This document shows, piece after piece, positions 63,975 through 64,000 of a DNA stretch of 64,000 nucleotides. A program made the position numbers and the translations under genes. The notes under the pieces are model-generated. The model had not been told where the DNA came from, searched no databases, and saw nothing but the letters and a program-made list of their open reading frames with translations. Positions within the stretch are counted from its first letter, which is position 1. Each line of letters starts with the position of its first letter. This stretch comes from Kocuria turfanensis (GTDB lineage: Bacteria > Actinomycetota > Actinomycetes > Actinomycetales > Micrococcaceae), in NCBI RefSeq assembly GCF_001580365.1, contig NZ_CP014480.1:1427008-1491007 (forward strand). The letters run 5' to 3'.

Positions 63975-64000
63975 CTGCGCGTAGGACCCGGCCAGGCGGT

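Overview
The window is high-GC DNA with short intergenic gaps, many GTG starts and frequent ATGA/GTGA stop-start overlaps. It carries DUF3073, a GlxR-type Crp, a MarP-like protease, polyphosphate glucokinase and an HspR-type (HAIR) operator at clpB. This points to an actinobacterium, most likely of the Micrococcaceae (Kocuria/Micrococcus-like). The genus is inference.

Layout. 1-14.5 kb: 5' part of an HTH-STAND-WD40 protein, a CoA Nudix hydrolase, nth, acs, aroQ, a MarP-like protease, a Crp/GlxR regulator, a second Nudix protein, ridA, DUF4177, a class A PBP with a downstream phosphoesterase, and small hydrolases. 14.6-24 kb: a fused FAD/Fe-S dehydrogenase, ohrR-ohr with a candidate operator, an MDR oxidoreductase, two HAD hydrolases, and an NTF2-NCS1 permease-cyclase operon behind a strong palindrome. 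24.1-28.9 kb: three tandem M28 peptidase paralogues with different architectures. 29.1-33 kb: tRNA-Pro(CGG) carrying the remnant of an integrative element (serine recombinase, ImmA/IrrE protease, cut-off XRE regulator). Its far side is occupied by an IS481-family element.

33-40 kb: a VOC protein, then the lactate-oxidation genes lutABC divergent from a lactate permease. Two TGGTNNNACCA operators lie between them, and the presumed regulator lldR downstream is interrupted by an in-frame TGA. A structured, gene-free stretch follows.

40.2-42.5 kb holds the most interesting locus: a NarL-type response regulator, a divergent 43-codon gene for a secreted 15-residue peptide with two cysteines, and 27 bp later a histidine kinase. 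The peptide gene and the kinase membrane-sensor half are clearly less GC-rich than the kinase core. This looks like an exchangeable signal/receptor cassette, a possible undescribed peptide-sensing system.

42.6-64 kb: an alkyltransferase-like protein, purine genes (purC-purD on minus, purF-purM on plus) around an asparaginase, DUF3073, clpB, an MFS exporter, a ribonuclease Z-like enzyme behind an 8-bp tandem repeat, a MerR regulator before a SulP transporter, a roughly 600-bp gene-free stretch with a perfect Crp/GlxR consensus site, ppgK, a CDP-alcohol phosphatidyltransferase, a VOC protein, a DinB-like protein and an MFS transporter at the right edge.
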